DNA from: Blastococcus aggregatus
GTDB lineage: Bacteria > Actinomycetota > Actinomycetes > Mycobacteriales > Geodermatophilaceae
DNA: 64,000 nt
NCBI RefSeq assembly: GCF_900221005.1
Contig: NZ_OBQI01000001.1
Location: 62,001 to 126,000, forward strand
Direction: 5' to 3'
Positions 46,037 to 55,656 of this stretch are shown piece by piece. The notes below the pieces were generated by a model, which saw only the letters and a program-made list of their open reading frames with translations, was not told where the DNA came from and made no database searches. Numbering within the stretch: the stretch's first letter is position 1; every line of letters begins with the position of its first letter. Position numbers and translations under genes: made by a program.

Positions 46037-46101
46037 GCGCCGGGAACGCCGCCCTCCGGGACGCCGCACGGCTGGTCGCCGACCTGCCCCCGCCGCCCGC
46101 G

Positions 46102-47004
46102 GTGTGGTGCACCGGGCTGCGGAAGCGCTACGGGAAGCGCACCGCCGTCGACGGGGTGTCGCTGGAGGTGGGCCGCGGCGAGGTCGTCGGCCTGCTCGGG
46201 CCCAACGGCGCCGGCAAGACGACCGTCATCAAGATGCTGCTCGGCCTGGTGCGCCCCGACGCGGGCGAGGTGATGCTGCTCGGCCGGCCGGCCACCGAAC
46301 CGGCCGCACGGGCCCGCGTCGGCTATCTGCCCGAGCTGTTCCGCTACCAGCCGTGGCTCAGCGCCACCGAGGTGCTGGAACTGCACGTCCGGCTCTCCGG
46401 CACGGACATGCCGGCCGAGGAGCGGCGCGATGCGCTGGCGCTGGTCGGGCTGGCCGACCGCGCCGGTGATCGGGTGGGCGGCTTCTCCAAGGGGATGCAG
46501 CAGCGGCTCGGCCTCGCCGTGGCGCTGGTCGCGCGGCCCGAGTGCGTCGTCCTGGACGAGCCGACCAGCGCCCTGGACCCGCTGGGCCGGGTCGACGTGC
46601 GCGACATCGTGCTGTCCCTGAAGGCGCGCGGCATCGCGGTGCTGCTCAACTCGCACCTGATCGGCGAGGTCGAGCGGGTCTGCGACCGGGTGGTCATCCT
46701 CGACCGCGGCCGGGTGGCCGCGTCCGGCTCGCTGCTGGAACTGCTCGGCCAGCACGAGGTGCGCCTGCGTCTCACCGGCGTGCCCCCGGCCGCCGAGAGC
46801 CGGCTGGCGACGGCGGGGCCGGTGCACCGGGAGGGCGAGTGGTTCACCGTGGCGCTGCCGGTGGACGACGCGGCGACGGTGCCCGACCTGGTCGCGGACC
46901 TCGCCGCGCTCGGCGTGCGGGTGCACGCGGTCGAACCGGGCCGGATCAGCCTCGAGGAACGACTGCTGGGCATCCTGCGCGACGGCTCGGAGGAGCGGCC
47001 GTGA
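46102..47004 (+). CDS. ABC transporter ATP-binding protein
   Basis: A 300-residue ATPase: GLLGPNGAGKTTVIKMLLGL (Walker A), VGGFSKGMQQRLGLAVALV (signature FSKGMQQR), CVVLDEPTSALDPLGR (Walker B and D-loop) and LLNSHLIGEVERVCD (H-loop). A 90-residue C-terminal domain follows, as in ABC-2 export systems. The first in-frame start after the anti-sigma stop is GTG 46102; the frame upstream has only a CTG at 46033 and no good ribosome binding site. It overlaps the permease gene by four bases. Confidence 0.87.
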   Translation: MWCTGLRKRYGKRTAVDGVSLEVGRGEVVGLLGPNGAGKTTVIKMLLGLVRPDAGEVMLLGRPATEPAARARVGYLPELFRYQPWLSATEVLELHVRLSGTDMPAEERRDALALVGLADRAGDRVGGFSKGMQQRLGLAVALVARPECVVLDEPTSALDPLGRVDVRDIVLSLKARGIAVLLNSHLIGEVERVCDRVVILDRGRVAASGSLLELLGQHEVRLRLTGVPPAAESRLATAGPVHREGEWFTVALPVDDAATVPDLVADLAALGVRVHAVEPGRISLEERLLGILRDGSEERP

Positions 47005-47852
47005 CCCGCGTCGTCCTCACCGTCGCCGGGCTGACCCTGCGCGAGGCGGCCCGGCGGCGGGTGCTGCTCGCGCTCGCCGTCCTCACCCTGGTGCTGATCG
47101 CGGTCAGCGGCTGGGGCTTCTCCCGGTTCGCGGCGGGGACCGGCGGCACGCTGACCAGCGGCGAAGCCCGGCTGACCGCCTCGATCCTGCTGAACCTGGT
47201 CATGTTCGGCTACAGCCTCATCGCCGCGCTGGGCACCGCGTTCCTGGCCGGCCCGACGCTGGCCGGCGAGACGGAGTCGGGCATCGCGCTGGCGGTGCTG
47301 GCCCGCCCGATCCGGCGCTCGGCCTTCCTGCTCGGCAAGTGGCTGGGGCTGGTCACCTTCGGCGCCGGCTTCGTCGTCCTCGCGGGCCTGGCGCAGATCG
47401 TCGTCGTCCGGCTGACCGTGGACTACTGGCCGCCCTCGCCGGTGACTGCGCTCGGGCTGCTCGCGGCCCAGACGACGGTGCTGCTCACCCTCGCCGTGCT
47501 GCTCTCCACCGTCATCTCGCCGATGGCGTCGGGCGTGGTAGCGGTCGGCCTGTTCTGCACCACCTGGGTGGCCGGGGTCGTCGGCGGCATCGGTGCCGCG
47601 CTGGGCAACGACGCCGTCGCCCGGGTGGGCGCGGTGTCACGGGTGCTGCTGCCCACCGACGGGCTGTGGCGCGGGGCGATGCACGCGTTCCAGGACCCGT
47701 CGGCGCTGCTGCAGTTCGGCGGGGCCGACGGGGAGGCGTTCCCGTTCCTCAGCGTCGCCCCGCTGACCTGGGCCTACCTCGGCTGGGCCGTGGTGTGGGT
47801 GGCGATGGTGTGGGGGCTGGCCGCGGTCTCCTTCGTCCGCCGGGACCTCTGA
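47001..47852 (+). CDS. ABC-2 type permease
   Basis: A 283-residue membrane protein with about six hydrophobic helices. The amphipathic start TLREAARRRVLLALAVLTLV and the ETESGIALAVLARPIRRSAF loop are typical of ABC-2 exporter permeases. It pairs with the ATPase just upstream; the GTG overlaps the ATPase stop and has GGAG six bases upstream. Cargo is unknown. Sigma, anti-sigma, ATPase and permease read as one four-gene operon. Confidence 0.85.
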   Translation: MTRVVLTVAGLTLREAARRRVLLALAVLTLVLIAVSGWGFSRFAAGTGGTLTSGEARLTASILLNLVMFGYSLIAALGTAFLAGPTLAGETESGIALAVLARPIRRSAFLLGKWLGLVTFGAGFVVLAGLAQIVVVRLTVDYWPPSPVTALGLLAAQTTVLLTLAVLLSTVISPMASGVVAVGLFCTTWVAGVVGGIGAALGNDAVARVGAVSRVLLPTDGLWRGAMHAFQDPSALLQFGGADGEAFPFLSVAPLTWAYLGWAVVWVAMVWGLAAVSFVRRDL

Positions 47853-47859
47853 GCGGTTC

Positions 47860-47928
47860 AGGCATAGGTACCTCTGCCTATGGAATCGGCGCCCCATCCG
47901 TAGGCATAGGTTCCTTTGCCCGGATGGG
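47860..47928. promoter_or_regulatory. Twin palindromic sites upstream of fbiC
   Basis: GGCATAGGTACCTCTGCC (47861-47878) is a near-perfect 18-bp palindrome centred on GGTACC; GGCATAGGTTCCTTTGCC (47903-47920) is a second copy in the same orientation, 42 bp away, about four helical turns. The second copy is framed exactly by CCCATCCG (47893-47900) and CGGATGGG (47921-47928), which can pair. The region is less GC-rich than its surroundings and lies 20-90 bp before the fbiC start. Confidence 0.65.
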
Positions 47929-47948
47929 CGACTAGCGTCGGACGCGCT

Positions 47949-50552
47949 ATGAGCGCTCTGCCTGCACCCTCCGAGTCCGCCCTGCGCCGCGCGCTGACCC
48001 GCGCCGAGCGCGGGGTCCCCCTCGACGCCGTCGAGGCCGAGACGCTGCTGCACGCCCGCGGCCTGGGCGAGGGCGAGCCGCTGGACCGGCTGCTCACCGC
48101 CGCCGCCCGGATGCGCGACGCCGGCCTGGCGTCGGCCGGGCGCCCCGGCGTGGTCACCTACAGCCGCAAGGTGTTCATCCCGCTCACCCACCTGTGCCGC
48201 GACCGCTGCCACTACTGCACGTTCGTGACGACGCCGGGTCAGCTCCGCGCCGAGGGCAAGGCGCCCTACCTCTCCCCCGACGAGGTGCTGGACATCGCCC
48301 GCGCGGGTGCGGCGATGGGCTGCAAGGAGGCGCTGTTCACCCTCGGCGACCGCCCCGAGGACCGCTGGCCGGTCGCCGCCGAGTGGCTCGAGGCGCACGG
48401 CTTCGACTCCACCCTGGGCTACCTGCGCGCCATGGCGATCCGGGTGCTCGAGGAGACCGGGCTGCTCCCCCACCTCAACCCCGGCGTCCTGTCGTGGGAG
48501 GAGATCCAGCGACTCAAGCCCGTGTCGGCGTCGATGGGCATGATGCTGGAGACGACGGCGACGCGGCTGTGGTCCGAGCCCGGCGGCCCGCACTTCGGCT
48601 CCCCGGACAAGGAGCCCGCGCTGCGGCTGCGCGTGCTCGAGGACGCCGGCCGCTCCGCCGTCCCCTTCACCACCGGCGTGCTGCTGGGCATCGGTGAGGA
48701 CTACGCCGAGCGGGTCGACGCCGTCCGCGAGATCCGGGCCAGCGCGCAGCGGCACGGGCACGTGCAGGAGGTGATCGTCCAGAACTTCCGGGCGAAGCCG
48801 CGCACCGCGATGCAGGCCCACGACGACTTGGAGCTGCAGGAGTACGTCGCTGCCGTCGCCGTCACCCGGCTGCTGCTCGGCCCGAAGGCGCGGGTGCAGG
48901 CACCGCCGAACCTCAGCGACACCACCGAGCTCGCCCTGCTGCTGCGCGCCGGCGTCGACGACTGGGGTGGCGTCTCCCCGCTCACGCCCGACCACGTCAA
49001 CCCCGAGCGGCCCTGGCCGAACATCGACAAGCTGGCCCGGCTGACCGCCGACGCCGGCTTCGAGCTGCGCGAGCGCCTCGCCGCCCAGCCGCCCTACGTG
49101 CGGCAGCCCGAGCCGTGGCTGGACCCGCGGGTGCGCCCGCACGTCGACGCGCTGGCCGGGCCGGACGGGCTCGCCGTCGAGGGCCGGCTGCCGGTCGGCC
49201 TGCCGTGGCAGGAGCCGGACGAGTCCTGGACCGCCTCGGGCCGGGTCGACCTGCACGTCGAGGTGGACACCGTCGGCCGGACCGGCGACCGGCGCAGCGA
49301 CTTCGACGCCGTCTACGGCGACTGGTCGGAGCTGCGCGACCGGACCGAGAGCGCCCGCGACGGCCACTCCACCGCGCTGACCGTCGGCGACCCGGAGGTG
49401 CACGCCGCCCTGGCGCACGCCGAGGCCGACCCGGCCGGGCTGAGCGACGCCGAGTACCTCGCGCTGCTCGGCGCCGACGGCACCGACCTCGAGGCGCTGT
49501 GCGCCCTCGCCGACGCCGTCCGCAGGGACGTCAACGGCGACGACGTCACCTACGTCGTGAACCGGAACATCAACTTCACCAACGTCTGCTACACCGGCTG
49601 CCGGTTCTGCGCCTTCGCCCAGCGGCGCACCGACGCCGATGCGTACACGCTGTCGATGGAGCAGGTGGGCGACCGCGTCGACGAGGCGTGGGCCGCCGGC
49701 GCCACCGAGATCTGCATGCAGGGCGGCATCCATCCCGACCTGCCGGGCACCGCCTACTTCGACCTGGCCCGCGAGGTGAAGAAGCGCCGGCCCGGCATCC
49801 ACCTGCACGCGTTCAGCCCGATGGAGATCGTCAACGGCGCGGCCCGCACCGGGCTGTCGTTCCGCGAGTTCCTCACCGCGCTCAAGGAGGCCGGGCTCGA
49901 CTCGATCCCCGGCACGGCCGCGGAGATCCTCGACGACGACGTCCGGTGGGTGCTGACCAAGGGCAAGCTGCCGACGTCGGCCTGGCTGGAGATCATCGGC
50001 ACCGCGCACGAGGTGGGCCTGCCGACGACGTCGACGATGATGTACGGCCACGTCGACACCCCGGCGCACTGGGTCGGGCACCTGCGCACCCTCAGCGCGC
50101 TGCAGGACCGCACCGGCGGCTTCAGCGAGTTCGTGCTGCTGCCGTTCGTGCACCACAACTCGCCGATCTACCTCGCCGGCGTCGCCCGCCCCGGCCCGAC
50201 CGTCCGGGAGAACCGGGCCATCCACGCCGTCGCCCGGCTGCTGCTGCACGGCCGGATCCCCAACATCCAGACCTCGTGGGTGAAGCTGGCCGACGCCGGC
50301 ACCAAGGCCGTGCTGCAGGGCGGTGCCAACGACCTCGGCGGCACGCTCATGGAGGAGACGATCAGCCGGATGGCCGGCAGCGAGAACGGCTCGCTGAAGA
50401 CCATCGCCGAGCTGGAGGCCATGGCCGCCGCGATCGGCCGGCCGGCCCGTCAGCGGACGACGGAGTACGGCACGCCGTCGGCGGAGCGGATCGCCACCGC
50501 GCGCTCCGAGGAGGGCCGCGCGCGGCTCACGCTCCCGATCACCCCGCGCTGA
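47949..50552 (+). CDS. fbiC: F420 precursor FO synthase, fused CofG-CofH
   Basis: An 867-residue two-headed radical SAM enzyme that makes FO, the deazaflavin chromophore of coenzyme F420, from tyrosine and 5-amino-6-ribitylaminouracil. The CofG half has C83-x3-C87-x2-C90 ([10 protein letters not shown]); the CofH half has C547-x3-C551-x2-C554 ([10 protein letters not shown]). Archaea use two separate proteins; the fused form is the actinobacterial type. ATG 47949 ([16 protein letters not shown]) is the best start. Two palindromic sites lie upstream. Confidence 0.97.
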   Translation: MSALPAPSESALRRALTRAERGVPLDAVEAETLLHARGLGEGEPLDRLLTAAARMRDAGLASAGRPGVVTYSRKVFIPLTHLCRDRCHYCTFVTTPGQLRAEGKAPYLSPDEVLDIARAGAAMGCKEALFTLGDRPEDRWPVAAEWLEAHGFDSTLGYLRAMAIRVLEETGLLPHLNPGVLSWEEIQRLKPVSASMGMMLETTATRLWSEPGGPHFGSPDKEPALRLRVLEDAGRSAVPFTTGVLLGIGEDYAERVDAVREIRASAQRHGHVQEVIVQNFRAKPRTAMQAHDDLELQEYVAAVAVTRLLLGPKARVQAPPNLSDTTELALLLRAGVDDWGGVSPLTPDHVNPERPWPNIDKLARLTADAGFELRERLAAQPPYVRQPEPWLDPRVRPHVDALAGPDGLAVEGRLPVGLPWQEPDESWTASGRVDLHVEVDTVGRTGDRRSDFDAVYGDWSELRDRTESARDGHSTALTVGDPEVHAALAHAEADPAGLSDAEYLALLGADGTDLEALCALADAVRRDVNGDDVTYVVNRNINFTNVCYTGCRFCAFAQRRTDADAYTLSMEQVGDRVDEAWAAGATEICMQGGIHPDLPGTAYFDLAREVKKRRPGIHLHAFSPMEIVNGAARTGLSFREFLTALKEAGLDSIPGTAAEILDDDVRWVLTKGKLPTSAWLEIIGTAHEVGLPTTSTMMYGHVDTPAHWVGHLRTLSALQDRTGGFSEFVLLPFVHHNSPIYLAGVARPGPTVRENRAIHAVARLLLHGRIPNIQTSWVKLADAGTKAVLQGGANDLGGTLMEETISRMAGSENGSLKTIAELEAMAAAIGRPARQRTTEYGTPSAERIATARSEEGRARLTLPITPR

Positions 50553-50565
50553 GCCGCCGGGGCGG

Positions 50566-51072
50566 TCACCCCTCCGCGTCGACGAGGGGCCGGATCCGGA
50601 ACACCGGGTGGTCGGCGGCGATCGGCTCGAAGGCCTCGACCGGCTCGTGCCGGTCGACCGTGATGTGCGCGCGGGCTCCCGGCGCCACCTCGAGGTAGCG
50701 CTTCAGGATCGGGGCGCGCTCCGCGACCGGGACCTCCTCCAGGCGGACGGCGGTCCGCGTGCCCCGGCGCAGCACCGCCGCGCCACCGGCAGCGCGCACG
50801 TTGTGCACCCAGTTGGCCCGTTCGCCCAGCATCGCCACCAGATAGCGCTCGCCGCCCAGGTCGGCGACGACCACCGGCACGGGGACCACCTGGCCGCTGC
50901 GCCGGCCGGCCACCTCCAGCGTGACCGCCCGCTCGACCGGCAGCCGGCCGCTGCCGAGCACCAGCGCATCGAACCGGTTGAGCACCCGGGCGACACCGTG
51001 CGGGCGGCCGTCCCGGTACATCCAGCGCCGCAACCGCCGGCGCGGCCCCGCGGCGGTCCAGGAGGCGAGCAC
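50566..51072 (-). CDS. Nitroreductase/quinone reductase-family protein (Ddn-like)
   Basis: A 168-residue split-barrel protein of the F420-dependent deazaflavin nitroreductase family. RAVTLEVAGRRSGQVVPVPV, ERYLVAMLGERANWVHNVRA and GGAAVLRRGTRTAVRL are the conserved strands and the cofactor-side loop. Relatives use F420H2 to reduce quinones or nitro compounds. It lies just after fbiC in convergent orientation and four bases downstream of the CoA-binding-protein gene on its own strand. Confidence 0.85.
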   Translation of the reverse strand: MLASWTAAGPRRRLRRWMYRDGRPHGVARVLNRFDALVLGSGRLPVERAVTLEVAGRRSGQVVPVPVVVADLGGERYLVAMLGERANWVHNVRAAGGAAVLRRGTRTAVRLEEVPVAERAPILKRYLEVAPGARAHITVDRHEPVEAFEPIAADHPVFRIRPLVDAEG

Positions 51073-51076
51073 GGCG

Positions 51077-51547
51077 TCAGACCTGCTTGGGCATGTGGCC
51101 GACGCCGAAGGCGTGCATGACCTTGTGCCCGAAGTCGGCGGTGGGGCCGAACATGCACGGGCAGCCGCCGTCGATGACCGTGACGCCGTGCGCTCGACCG
51201 AACGTCGTCGCCTCCTCGCTCACGCTGCCGGCGCCCGGCCCGCGGTGCATCCACACCCGGTCGATGCCGAGGTCCACGCAGTCGCGCATCGTCTCCTCGG
51301 CGTGGCCGGGGCTGGTGCCGATGACCACGGCCTCCACGCCGCCGGGCACCGCTTTCAGCTCCGGGTAGCAGGGGTCGCCCTCGACCTGGTCGGTCTGCGG
51401 GTTGATCGCGAAGACGGTGTAGCCACGGTCGCGCAACCGCTTGTAGACGACGTTGGCGCCGTGGTCCTTCGGCGACCGGGACACGCCCGTCACCGCGATG
51501 CGCTTGTGGCCGAGGAACTCCTCGGCGGCCTGCTTGACGGGGATCAT
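51077..51547 (-). CDS. CoA-binding domain protein
   Basis: A 156-residue Rossmann-type CoA-binding protein: KRIAVTGVSRSPKDHGANVV is the nucleotide loop, GYTVFAINPQTDQVEG and AVVIGTSPGHAEETMRDCVD follow, and VTVIDGGCPCMFGPTADFGH is the C-terminal family block with two close Cys. It resembles the CoA-binding domain of succinyl-CoA synthetase but lacks the catalytic partner domain. Role unknown; redox or metabolite sensing has been suggested for relatives. Confidence 0.87.
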   Translation of the reverse strand: MIPVKQAAEEFLGHKRIAVTGVSRSPKDHGANVVYKRLRDRGYTVFAINPQTDQVEGDPCYPELKAVPGGVEAVVIGTSPGHAEETMRDCVDLGIDRVWMHRGPGAGSVSEEATTFGRAHGVTVIDGGCPCMFGPTADFGHKVMHAFGVGHMPKQV

Positions 51548-51722
51548 GCGAACCTCCGGACGACATCGGGGTGGTGCTTCCGACGATGCCGGGCGCCCCG
51601 GACCGCTGCCACGACCCTTGGACCCGCGACCGGACCTCCCTTCGTCCTGCGCCCGGTCAGCCGCCTCCAGGGCAGGGAGGCGCTAGCGTCGGGCCGGACA
51701 ACCATCGGCCCTGGGGGACGTC

Positions 51723-52142
51723 ATGACCGCGCCGCACGACGACTGGCACCGCCCGCTGCGTCACGTCGCGGCCGACGACCTGTCCGGCGACACCGGCCAG
51801 ACGCCGGGGATGAGCCGGAGCGAGGCGATCTCGGCGTCCACCGTCGGGTCGGAGCGGCTCTGGATGGGGCGGACGACGGTCGGTGCGGGCGCGTCGTCGG
51901 GCAACCACCACCACGGCGATTCCGAGACCGCGATCTACGTCGTCTCGGGGCACCCGGTCTTCGTGTTCGCCCGCGACGGCGAGGAGGTGCGGCTGACACC
52001 GGAGCCGGGCGACTACGTGTTCGTCCCGCCGTTCACGCCGCACCGCGAGGAGAACCCGGGCGCCGAGGAGGCCGTCGTCGTGATCGCCCGCAGCAGCCAG
52101 GAGGCGATCGTGGTGAACCTCCCCGGCGGGCTGACCGGCTGA
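51723..52142 (+). CDS. Cupin-domain protein
   Basis: A 139-residue single cupin. Motif 1 includes GNHHHGDSETAIYVVSG with the metal-binding His and Glu; motif 2 is PGDYVFVPPFTPHREENPG with the last His. The fold binds a metal and often a small organic ligand; no reaction can be assigned. ATG 51723. Confidence 0.85.
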   Translation: MTAPHDDWHRPLRHVAADDLSGDTGQTPGMSRSEAISASTVGSERLWMGRTTVGAGASSGNHHHGDSETAIYVVSGHPVFVFARDGEEVRLTPEPGDYVFVPPFTPHREENPGAEEAVVVIARSSQEAIVVNLPGGLTG

Positions 52143-52168
52143 TCGCCGAGCGTCGCTAGCCTCGGCCC

Positions 52169-52585
52169 GTGGGTCTCTTCGGGAAGTTCGTGTACAGCGA
52201 CGGGCGGTGGACCCGCAGCGCCCCGACGGCGGTGCCGTTCCTGCTGGTCGACGTGCACGACAGCGGGTTCGCCACGGTCGACCACCGCCGCGCCGACGCC
52301 GGCGGCGGCCGGTTCTTCCTGGGCTACGAACCGCGGTTCTACTTCGCCGAGGTCGACGCCTCCGACCCGGTCGACGTCGACGCCGAGGCCGAGGGCTTCG
52401 CCGCCTGGGCCAAGGAGGCTACGGGTGCGGAGCTGGACCCTGCCGAGGTGCTCGCGCTGCTGGCCTCGCCCAGCGGGGTGCCGCCCACCGACGAGGCGGT
52501 CGAGCTGACCGTGGACCGGCTGGCCGCGCTCGCCGGGCTGCCGCCGGTCGAGTGGCCCACCGAGGCCGACGGCTACGCCGGCTGA
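52169..52585 (+). CDS. Hypothetical protein, acidic
   Basis: A 138-residue protein starting GLFGKFVYSDGRWTRSAPTA. It has an N-terminal beta-rich part with FLLVDVHDSGFATVDHRR and GGRFFLGYEPRFYFAEVDAS, then an acidic helical half. No recognised domain. Codon use is like the neighbours, the GTG start lies 26 bp after the cupin stop on the same strand, and the protein ends in YAG, so it is probably real. Confidence 0.7.
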   Translation: MGLFGKFVYSDGRWTRSAPTAVPFLLVDVHDSGFATVDHRRADAGGGRFFLGYEPRFYFAEVDASDPVDVDAEAEGFAAWAKEATGAELDPAEVLALLASPSGVPPTDEAVELTVDRLAALAGLPPVEWPTEADGYAG

Positions 52586-52694
52586 TCGACACGCACGGGT
52601 GCATCCGCGCGCGTATGCGCAGGTCGCAGCGGCTGCATGCGGCATCATCCGCCGCATCGCGCGGCGAGGTGGCCGCGCCCGGGAGAGGAGCGCC

Positions 52695-53057
52695 GTGTCC
52701 GGCCCGAGTCGATTCACCCCGCGCAGCGTGTACCTCCACCTGGTCTGCCTGAGCATGCTGCTGGTCGGGATCTTCGCGACCGTCCAGCTGGTCCGGAGCG
52801 CGATGGCCATCGCCTATCCCGACCCCACCCCGTCCTTCAGTTGGACGGCGTACACGCCCATGGACATGCTGAGCGGGGATCAGCAGCTGGAGCTGCAGAC
52901 GGACGTGCAGCGGCGGGACGCGATCCGCGACGCCGTGGCGGCGGGGACGGCACTGCTCCTGGCGGGCGGCATCTACGCCCTGCACTGGCGCCGCGCGCAG
53001 GCGGAGCGGGCGGCCCCGGCCTCGACCGAGGTGCCGGCCGCTCCGCCGGCTCCCTGA
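52695..53057 (+). CDS. Small membrane protein, two helices
   Basis: A 120-residue protein with hydrophobic helices at about 10-34 (VYLHLVCLSMLLVGIFATVQ) and 78-97 (AVAAGTALLLAGGIYALHW). Between them lies a short loop with SFSWTAYTPMDMLSGDQQLE, and the end is Ala/Pro-rich. No family recognised. GTG 52695 has GAGGAG four bases upstream. Confidence 0.7.
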   Translation: MSGPSRFTPRSVYLHLVCLSMLLVGIFATVQLVRSAMAIAYPDPTPSFSWTAYTPMDMLSGDQQLELQTDVQRRDAIRDAVAAGTALLLAGGIYALHWRRAQAERAAPASTEVPAAPPAP

Positions 53058-53136
53058 CTCCCGCGCGTCGACCCGGCGCGGAGGTGCTGATCGACGTCGG
53101 GGCGTGAGGCCTTCCCCTCGCACCTAGGGTCGGGCC

Positions 53137-53493
53137 ATGACCACTGACGCACCCATCGACCTGCACGCACTCGCCGGCGAACTGCTGGAGAAGGCGACCT
53201 CGGAGCACGCCGGCCGGGCTGCCCGGACGCTGCCGCACCCGGTCGACGGACTGCGTCAGACGGTCATAGCCCTGCGCGCCGACGCCGAGCTGAGCGAGCA
53301 CGAGAGCCCCGGGCCGGCCACGATCCTGGTCATCCGCGGGCGCGTGCGGCTGGTCGCCGACGACGAGACGGTGAGCCTCGCGGCGCACCAGATCAGCCCG
53401 ATCCCGAACCGCAGGCACAGCCTGCACGCGGACGAGGACAGCGTCGTGCTGCTCAGCGTCTGCGTCCCGGACCGGGCGCCGCAGGCCGACTGA
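53137..53493 (+). CDS. Small cupin-like protein
   Basis: A 118-residue protein: DGLRQTVIALRADAELSEHE, then ATILVIRGRVRLVADDETVS, LAAHQISPIPNRRHSLHADE. The order of strands and the ISPIPNRRH turn suit a small cupin of the type that often has weak metal ligands; only the His in RRH and HE near the start could bind metal. ATG 53137. Function unknown. Confidence 0.75.
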   Translation: MTTDAPIDLHALAGELLEKATSEHAGRAARTLPHPVDGLRQTVIALRADAELSEHESPGPATILVIRGRVRLVADDETVSLAAHQISPIPNRRHSLHADEDSVVLLSVCVPDRAPQAD

Positions 53494-53517
53494 GCCACTG
53501 TCGGCAGGAGGGCCGAG

Positions 53518-55473
53518 TCAGACGCGACGCCGCTGGCGGCTGCGCAGCAGCCCGTAGCCGGTGAGCACCAGCGCCACGAAGACGATCCCGATGCCGGTCA
53601 CGAGGCCGGCGGACAGGAGCTGCGCGCTGCTCTCGGTCTCCAGGCCCGGGCGGTCCGCGGCGACGAACACCTGCCCGTTCCCGGGGTTCTCCGGCGCGGG
53701 GCCGGTGGTCGGAGCCGCGGCCGTCGGCGGGGCGGCGTCCTCCTGCGGTTCGTCGGCGGGGACGACACGCGCCGCGGCCACGCCGGTCCCTGCGTCGGTC
53801 CCGTTCCCGGGTGCGGCTGCTGCCGACGGCTGCGCCTCGCCGGAGGGGCCGGCCGCAGGACCGGGAACGGACGTGGCCGTCGGCGCCCCGGAACTCGGCG
53901 CGTCGGGGCTGTTCGGCGTCGATGTCGGGGACGGCGCCGCCGAGGTGGTCGGGGCGGCCGGGGTCGTCGTCGGGGTCGGGTCGGTGACCTCCGGCTGCTC
54001 GACGGACGGGAGGGTGATCTCGATCCGCCAGGGCAGCGAGGTGTCGCCCCGTCCGGGCTCCATCGTCATGAGGAGCGGCGCGGGCTGACCGTCGACGGCG
54101 AACGACCACTCGCCCGGGCGGAACCAGCCGCTCCAGGCGCCTCGGCCGTCCTCGTCGGTGCGGGCGGAGGTGGCCGGGAAGCCGGGCCCGGTGAGCGTGA
54201 CCTCCGTGCCCGCGACCGGCCCGTTGCCCGACAGCACCTGGATCTCGGCACGGGTGCGGTAGGTCGAGACGTTCGGGATGGTCCGGCTCGTCACGCACCC
54301 CTCGGGAGTCGGCGCGACGCACAGCTCGAGCGGGGCGATCTCGACGGCGGGCGTCAGCCCGACCGGCGCCGTCGCCTGGCGGACGGCGTAGGTGCCCACC
54401 GGCAGGACGACCGCGGCGCCCTCGATCTGCACGTCGTCGCCCGGCACGTCGGGGACGACCCGGATGGAGCAGCTACCGGCCGCGTCCGTGACGCACGGCG
54501 TGGTGGTCGGGTCGGCGCCGGGGCCGGTCAGCTCGAACTCGACGCCCGCCAGGTCCAAGTCGGCGGGCGCCGGGCCGTCGATCTGCAGGGCCAGCGTGGC
54601 CGAGCCGGTCGCCGGCGGCAGTGGCACGGCCGGCACGGACAGCTCGACCTCGCCTGCCCGCCACGTGTTCCCCCCCGGCGCGGCGGCGGTGAGCTCGACC
54701 GGGAGGTCGGCGGCGACGTAGGGCTCCGGGACGTCGACGGGCGTGAGCGTCCACGTCCCCGGCCGGAAGATCGGGGCGCGCAGCATGGTGGTGAAGGTCA
54801 GCTCGCCGGTGCGGCTGCTCCGCTCGACCCCGGCGTCCCACACCGCCGGGTTGCCGAGGAGGCCGGGGAAGCCCGGGCCGGTCAGCCGGTACCGCGCGTC
54901 GCGCACCGGGTCTCCGGTCGCCCGGTCGACGACACGGGCGGTGATCGTGTGCCGGTAGAGCGAGGCGTTGGGCACGGCCAGGTGCCCCGACCGTTCGGTC
55001 AGCCGGACGCCCCAGAAGCTGTGCCAGCAGTCGCAGATCGTGACCGTCGCGAGGGTGCCCGCCTTCGGCTGCAGCCCGGGCACCGGCTGGTCCGCGACCT
55101 GGGTGACCGTGTACGTGCCGGCGGGCAGGGACAGGCTCGCCGTGCCGCTGCCCGAGAGCTTCCCGTTCGAGGCCCAGCGGACGTCGCATTGACCCAGGGC
55201 CTGCGTGCGGCAGGTGCCCGTCGTCGTCGCGGACGCGAAGCGGATGGCGGCTCCGGAGAGCTGCAGCCCCAGGGGCGCCGTCCCCTGGACGTCGACGTCG
55301 ACCTCGAGGTGCCGCACCGAGCCGAGGTTCGGCGCAGCGGAGGGCGCCGGGCCGGCGACCGCGGCCGGAGCCACCACCAGCCCCAGCGCGATCGCTGCGA
55401 CCGCCAGCAGCGAACCGAGGGCGGCGCTCCGCCACCGGGAGCGAGGGGCTGCGGATCTGGGCGAGTGCGTCAC
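53518..55473 (-). CDS. Cell-surface protein with duplicated beta-rich modules
   Basis: A 651-residue exported protein. The signal peptide ends near residue 40 (VVAPAAVA). Residues 50-470 hold two copies of a module: a Cys-containing strand set with GTYTVTQVADQPVPGLQP in copy 1 and GTYAVRQATAPVGLTPAV in copy 2, each followed by a unit with TGPGFP and FRPGTW or FRPGEW. This looks like tandem prealbumin/SpaA-like folds. A 130-residue Pro/Thr/Ala/Ser linker leads to a C-terminal helix (SAGLVTGIGIVFVALVLTGY) and RSRQRRRV. No LPxTG motif, so it is held by the helix. GTG 55473 has GGAG ten bases upstream. Confidence 0.75.
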   Translation of the reverse strand: MTHSPRSAAPRSRWRSAALGSLLAVAAIALGLVVAPAAVAGPAPSAAPNLGSVRHLEVDVDVQGTAPLGLQLSGAAIRFASATTTGTCRTQALGQCDVRWASNGKLSGSGTASLSLPAGTYTVTQVADQPVPGLQPKAGTLATVTICDCWHSFWGVRLTERSGHLAVPNASLYRHTITARVVDRATGDPVRDARYRLTGPGFPGLLGNPAVWDAGVERSSRTGELTFTTMLRAPIFRPGTWTLTPVDVPEPYVAADLPVELTAAAPGGNTWRAGEVELSVPAVPLPPATGSATLALQIDGPAPADLDLAGVEFELTGPGADPTTTPCVTDAAGSCSIRVVPDVPGDDVQIEGAAVVLPVGTYAVRQATAPVGLTPAVEIAPLELCVAPTPEGCVTSRTIPNVSTYRTRAEIQVLSGNGPVAGTEVTLTGPGFPATSARTDEDGRGAWSGWFRPGEWSFAVDGQPAPLLMTMEPGRGDTSLPWRIEITLPSVEQPEVTDPTPTTTPAAPTTSAAPSPTSTPNSPDAPSSGAPTATSVPGPAAGPSGEAQPSAAAAPGNGTDAGTGVAAARVVPADEPQEDAAPPTAAAPTTGPAPENPGNGQVFVAADRPGLETESSAQLLSAGLVTGIGIVFVALVLTGYGLLRSRQRRRV

Positions 55474-55656
55474 GATGAGATCTCCGACGGTCTCGTGACG
55501 ACCTTCGCCGCGAGCCGAAGCGGACTGTGTCCGAGTCCGAAACCCCTGGTCAGCGGCGAGCCCGGCGCCGCGCGGGACGTTCCGGGGCCGATTTCCCACG
55601 CGCCACCGCAGCCTTCAGCAGCCCCAGGCGTCCGCCCGGCGAGGTGGGGACGTGCC

